Source: Lachnospiraceae bacterium
GTDB taxonomy: Bacteria > Bacillota > Clostridia > Lachnospirales > Lachnospiraceae
Direction: 5' to 3'
DNA length: 64,000 nt
NCBI GenBank assembly: GCA_017428265.1
Contig: JAFRRD010000041.1
Coordinates: 99,047 to 163,046 of the forward strand
Part shown: in pieces, positions 60,379 to 64,000 of the stretch
How positions within the stretch are numbered: the stretch's first letter is position 1
Layout: each line of letters opens with the position of its first letter
Program-made: the position numbers and the translations under genes
The notes under the pieces: generated by a model
The model's database searches: none
The model's input: the letters and a program-made list of their open reading frames with translations, nothing else
What the model was told of the DNA's origin: nothing

Positions 60379-60980
60379 TCAGGCACATCATTTTCGACAT
60401 GGGCGGCGTCCTGCGCGAATGGGATCCGGCGAAGTTCCTGAAGCAGTTTGATATCCCGCAGGAGGACAGGGATCTTCTGATGCGGGAGATTTATGCGGCG
60501 GTGGAATGGCCGCTGCAGGATATCGGCCTGATCACGGAGGAGGAGACCTTTGAACGGGTGAAAACGCGGATCCCGGAAAGGCTGTACGACATTGCGGAGA
60601 TCCTGATCCTGCACTGGGAAGATCTCTCGAAGCCGGTCCCCGGCATGGCCGAAACGATCCGGCGGCTGAAGGAAAACGGCTACGGGATCTGGCTGCTCAG
60701 CAACGCGTCGAAGCGTCACGGAACATACTGGGGGAAGATCCCCGGCAGCGAGTACTTCGACGGGCTGGTCATATCGGCCTTCGAAGGCGTGCTGAAACCG
60801 GACCTCGTCATGTACCGCACGATCCTGGACCGCTTCGGCCTCAAAGCGGAAGAGTGTGTCTTTACCGATGATTCTCCGGCGAATGTTGCCGGTGCGCTTG
60901 CCGCGGGGATAGACGCTTTTGTGTTCAGGGGAACGGAAGACTTCGTTCGGGAACTTGAGAAACGTGGCGTCATGATCTGA
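60375..60980 (+). CDS. HAD-family phosphatase
   Basis: A 201-residue HAD hydrolase. Motif I is HIIFDMGGVLREWDP; a small helical cap follows. WLLSNASKRHG is motif II, and the Lys of GVLKPDLVMYRTILDRFGL plus FTDDSPANVAGALAAG complete motifs III and IV. It resembles the YihX/alpha-D-glucose-1-phosphate phosphatase group. GDxxxN is replaced by DDSPAN, which is usual in that group. Coupled to the permease stop by ATGA, it suggests dephosphorylation of the imported compound, an inference from context. Confidence 0.88.
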   Translation: MIRHIIFDMGGVLREWDPAKFLKQFDIPQEDRDLLMREIYAAVEWPLQDIGLITEEETFERVKTRIPERLYDIAEILILHWEDLSKPVPGMAETIRRLKENGYGIWLLSNASKRHGTYWGKIPGSEYFDGLVISAFEGVLKPDLVMYRTILDRFGLKAEECVFTDDSPANVAGALAAGIDAFVFRGTEDFVRELEKRGVMI

Positions 60981-61016
60981 ACGGGCGGCGGACCGTACGG
61001 CCTGTGCTTATGAGAC

Positions 61017-61055
61017 AAAAAAAGATGCTGCCGGATCACGGCAGCATCTTTTTTG
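61017..61055. terminator. Bidirectional terminator
   Basis: AAAAAAAGATGCTGCCG and CGGCAGCATCTTTTTT arms around GATCA, between the HAD gene and the convergent LEA-like gene. Confidence 0.92.
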
Positions 61056-61070
61056 TGCGGGAGAAGAGGC

Positions 61071-61625
61071 TTATTCCTCAACTTTCTCCTTGATCTCTTC
61101 AGCCGCTTCTTCAACGGCTTCCTTTGCGTCTTCAAGCTTTTCTTCGGCGGCTTCCTTCACGTCTTCGAAAGCTTCCTTGACTTCTTCGAACTTGTCAGCG
61201 GCAGCTTCCTTCACGTTTTTAAGGGCTTCGTCGACGGCCTCGCCGCCTTCCTCAGCCATCTCGGCGCGGCGTTCCTGGGCAGCCTGCTGGGCGTCCGCAA
61301 GAGCGACCTTCATCTCTTCATAGGCCTTCTTCAGTCCGGTCAGAAGTTCGGCGCCGGCGACCTTGGCGGTCTCCTTGAATTCGTTCAGGACCTTGGCTGC
61401 TTCTTCCTTGAATTCGGCAGTTGCTTCCTCAGCGGAGGTCTCGCTGCCGTCGGCATCGGTAAAGGTGGCCTTCCAGCCGTAGTCGGTGCCGGGGTTCTCT
61501 TCGGGAGCGCCTTCGCCCTCGGGGGCGGGAGCAGCCTGTTCATTCATCTTCTTCATGTAGAGGTAGCCGCCGGCCAGAGCAGCACCGGCCAGCATCGCGA
61601 GCAGTGTGTGGTTTTTCCTTGCCAT
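61071..61625 (-). CDS. Membrane-anchored amphipathic (LEA-like) helical protein
   Basis: A 184-residue protein. One N-terminal helix (TLLAMLAGAALAGGYLYM) anchors it. A Pro/Glu-rich spacer follows, then about 120 residues of Glu/Ala/Lys-rich helix with an 11-residue periodicity: VKEAAADKFEE, VKEAAEEKLED, AKEAVEEAAEE. Such 11-mers occur in LEA, apolipoprotein-like and some stress proteins that coat membranes or stay disordered until dried. No family can be named with certainty. GGAGGAAC lies upstream of the ATG, with a promoter beyond. It is divergent from groESL. Confidence 0.65.
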   Translation of the reverse strand: MARKNHTLLAMLAGAALAGGYLYMKKMNEQAAPAPEGEGAPEENPGTDYGWKATFTDADGSETSAEEATAEFKEEAAKVLNEFKETAKVAGAELLTGLKKAYEEMKVALADAQQAAQERRAEMAEEGGEAVDEALKNVKEAAADKFEEVKEAFEDVKEAAEEKLEDAKEAVEEAAEEIKEKVEE

Positions 61626-61694
61626 CTTATGTTCCTCCTGTTATGGTTTTTAAGATCCGTGATCCGTGTATGCGGTCCGTACTTTTGCATTTTC

Positions 61695-61724
61695 ATTATA
61701 GATGACGCCTTGCGGAAATGTAAA
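61695..61724 (-). promoter_or_regulatory. Promoter of the LEA-like gene
   Basis: Minus strand TTTACA (from 61719-61724), 18-base spacer, TATAAT (from 61695-61700). Confidence 0.65.
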
Positions 61725-61791
61725 GTGAAATATTTGTGAGGACGGCGCGGAGGCATTTACGAAATCTTTATAAAAAAGTCACCGGAAGGGC

Positions 61792-61819
61792 TTGCATTTT
61801 CCGGAAGAGAGGTTATAAT
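61792..61819 (+). promoter_or_regulatory. groESL promoter
   Basis: TTGCAT at 61792-61797, 16-base spacer, TATAAT at 61814-61819, with the CIRCE operator five bases downstream. Confidence 0.75.
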
Positions 61820-61823
61820 AGCC

Positions 61824-61850
61824 TTGGCACTCAAAGAAAGAGAGTGCTAA
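61824..61850 (+). promoter_or_regulatory. CIRCE operator (HrcA binding site)
   Basis: TTGGCACTC, nine bases, GAGTGCTAA. It differs from the consensus by one base in the left arm (G for A at position 3). It overlaps the transcription start, so HrcA should repress groESL until heat or misfolding. Confidence 0.95.
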
Positions 61851-61893
61851 CAATTACAAGGTCCATGAAAATTCAATTCAGGAGGATAAAAGC

Positions 61894-62181
61894 ATGAAGT
61901 TAGTTCCTTTGGGCGACAGAGTCGTTCTGAAACAGATCGAAGCCGAAGAGACCACCAAGAGCGGGATCGTTCTTCCCGGCGCCGCGAAAGAAAAACCGCA
62001 GCAGGCGGAAGTGATCGCAATCGGCCCCGGCACGGTCGATAAAGACGGAAAACCCGTCAAGATGGAAGTCGCCGTAGGCGACCAGGTCATTTACAGCAAA
62101 TACGCCGGCACCGAAGTCAAGCTGGACGGCGAAGAATTCGTCGTCGTGAAGCAGGGCGATATCCTGGCGATCGTGAAATAA
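61894..62181 (+). CDS. groES: Co-chaperonin GroES
   Basis: A 95-residue co-chaperonin. MKLVPLGDRVVLKQIEAEETTKSGIVLPG includes the family start and the mobile-loop region that docks on GroEL. The end is GEEFVVVKQGDILAIVK. It forms the heptameric lid of GroEL chambers. GGAGGAT precedes the ATG. Under CIRCE control with groEL 15 bases downstream. Confidence 0.98.
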   Translation: MKLVPLGDRVVLKQIEAEETTKSGIVLPGAAKEKPQQAEVIAIGPGTVDKDGKPVKMEVAVGDQVIYSKYAGTEVKLDGEEFVVVKQGDILAIVK

Positions 62182-62193
62182 GGAGGCATTTGA

Positions 62194-63819
<1,626 letters not shown>

Positions 63820-63864
63820 TAAAGTGCTGAGAAGCACGGAAAGAGACAGCCGGCAGCGATGATA

Positions 63865-63904
63865 TGTACCCCCTTTACTGGACAACACCAGTAAAGGGGG
63901 TACA
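63865..63904. repeat. 17-base perfect inverted repeat at the IS left end
   Basis: TGTACCCCCTTTACTGG (63865-63881) and its exact complement (63888-63904) with an ACAACA loop. It begins 5'-TG like IS3-family ends. In RNA the 3' arm includes the AGGGGG ribosome site of the transposase gene. Confidence 0.75.
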
Positions 63905-63907
63905 TTT

Positions 63908-64000
63908 ATGCGATACAGTTACAAGTTCAAACGAGACGCTGTCGATTTATATCGGCAAGGCAAGTGGCCGGAAACGCCGGAAGGAATCAAACCGGGAAAC
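63908..64000 (+). CDS. IS3-type transposase OrfA, N-terminal 31 codons
   Basis: The visible start MRYSYKFKRDAVDLYRQGKW followed by PETPEGI matches the helix-turn-helix N-terminus of a clostridial IS3-family OrfA-type protein. The ribosome site AGGGGG lies inside the hairpin that starts the element. The frame is open to the window edge, so its integrity cannot be judged. It differs from the remnant at 30901-31143, so at least two IS types are present. Confidence 0.7.
   Translation, partial: MRYSYKFKRDAVDLYRQGKWPETPEGIKPGN

Larger units (their letters stand above)
63865..64000 (+). mobile_element. Left end of an IS3-like insertion sequence (truncated by window)
   Basis: Inverted repeat followed by the first codons of an OrfA-like transposase. 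The rest lies outside the window. It sits 45 bases after the groEL stop. Confidence 0.65.

Overview
The window is a GC-rich stretch of low-GC-type (Bacillota) gene content. The markers point to a spore-related clostridium, most probably close to Lachnospiraceae or Oscillospiraceae. Those markers are sporulation-associated YtfI/YtfJ homologues, L28 with two CxxC pairs, the uvrC-hprK-murB-whiA order, CIRCE-controlled groESL, a DnaJ/DUF5685/zinc-ribbon trio, ECF-type vitamin uptake, T-rich sigma-A promoters and no outer-membrane genes. Family and genus are inference. Coding density is high, and long antisense open frames are common because of the GC content.

Layout, left to right. 1-2943: a CsbB/YfhO-type cell-envelope glycosylation pair and a small membrane protein, read leftward. 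3050-7863: gmk joined in frame to rpoZ, then rimO, pgsA, an unknown gene, ytfI and ytfJ. 8012-13342: rpmB, an MscS channel, yloU, fakA and recG. 13339-16432: galK, galM and a CvpA-like protein. 16578-16742: tRNA-Leu(CAG) and tRNA-Gly(GCC) on the minus strand. 16825-20263: a LUD protein, a Dabb protein, threonine synthase and an M29 aminopeptidase. 20404-22933: a PadR regulator with two operator palindromes, followed by three flavodoxin-like oxidoreductases, one of them frameshifted. 23037-27021: a leftward operon with a YidC-glycerophosphotransferase fusion, a HAD phosphatase and a GDPD protein. 27222-30828: a HAD-IIA phosphatase, an MFS transporter and an acetyltransferase-like protein. 30901-33780: an IS3 orfA remnant, then a STAS / HATPase / SpoIIE-phosphatase partner-switching module. 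34130-35886: cyclophilin, then a cobalamin riboswitch with a DUF4430 protein and an ECF S component. 35932-36096: a repeat array. 36095-38944: metQ-metN-metI behind what looks like a ribosome-mediated attenuator with a Met-rich leader peptide.

39039-44031: a eukaryotic-type hexokinase, a PrsW-like protease, an M20 peptidase and glmM. 44116-45787: a HELGH membrane protein and an L,D-transpeptidase-fold protein that has lost its catalytic His and Cys. 45944-51550: uvrC, hprK, murB, whiA and nagB. 51630-53868: DnaJ, DUF5685 and zinc-ribbon proteins. 54046-55815: glnS. 56065-60980: an ABC importer of the iron(III)/sugar-phosphate type with a HAD phosphatase. 61071-63819: a LEA-like anchored protein and groES-groEL. 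63865-64000: the left end of an IS3-like element.

Functional themes are envelope polymer synthesis (csbB/yfhO, the YidC-Tag fusion, GDPD, glmM, nagB, murB, the LDT-like protein), carbon control (hprK, hexokinase, galK/galM), nutrient import (Met, cobalamin, phospho-compound ABC) and stress (groESL, MscS, partner switching). The strongest candidate for something not well described is the metQ leader. It has eight Met codons in 27, and the coding end can pair alternatively with the leader SD or with the terminator loop. The next strongest are the YidC-glycerophosphotransferase fusion and the stopless gmk-rpoZ junction.
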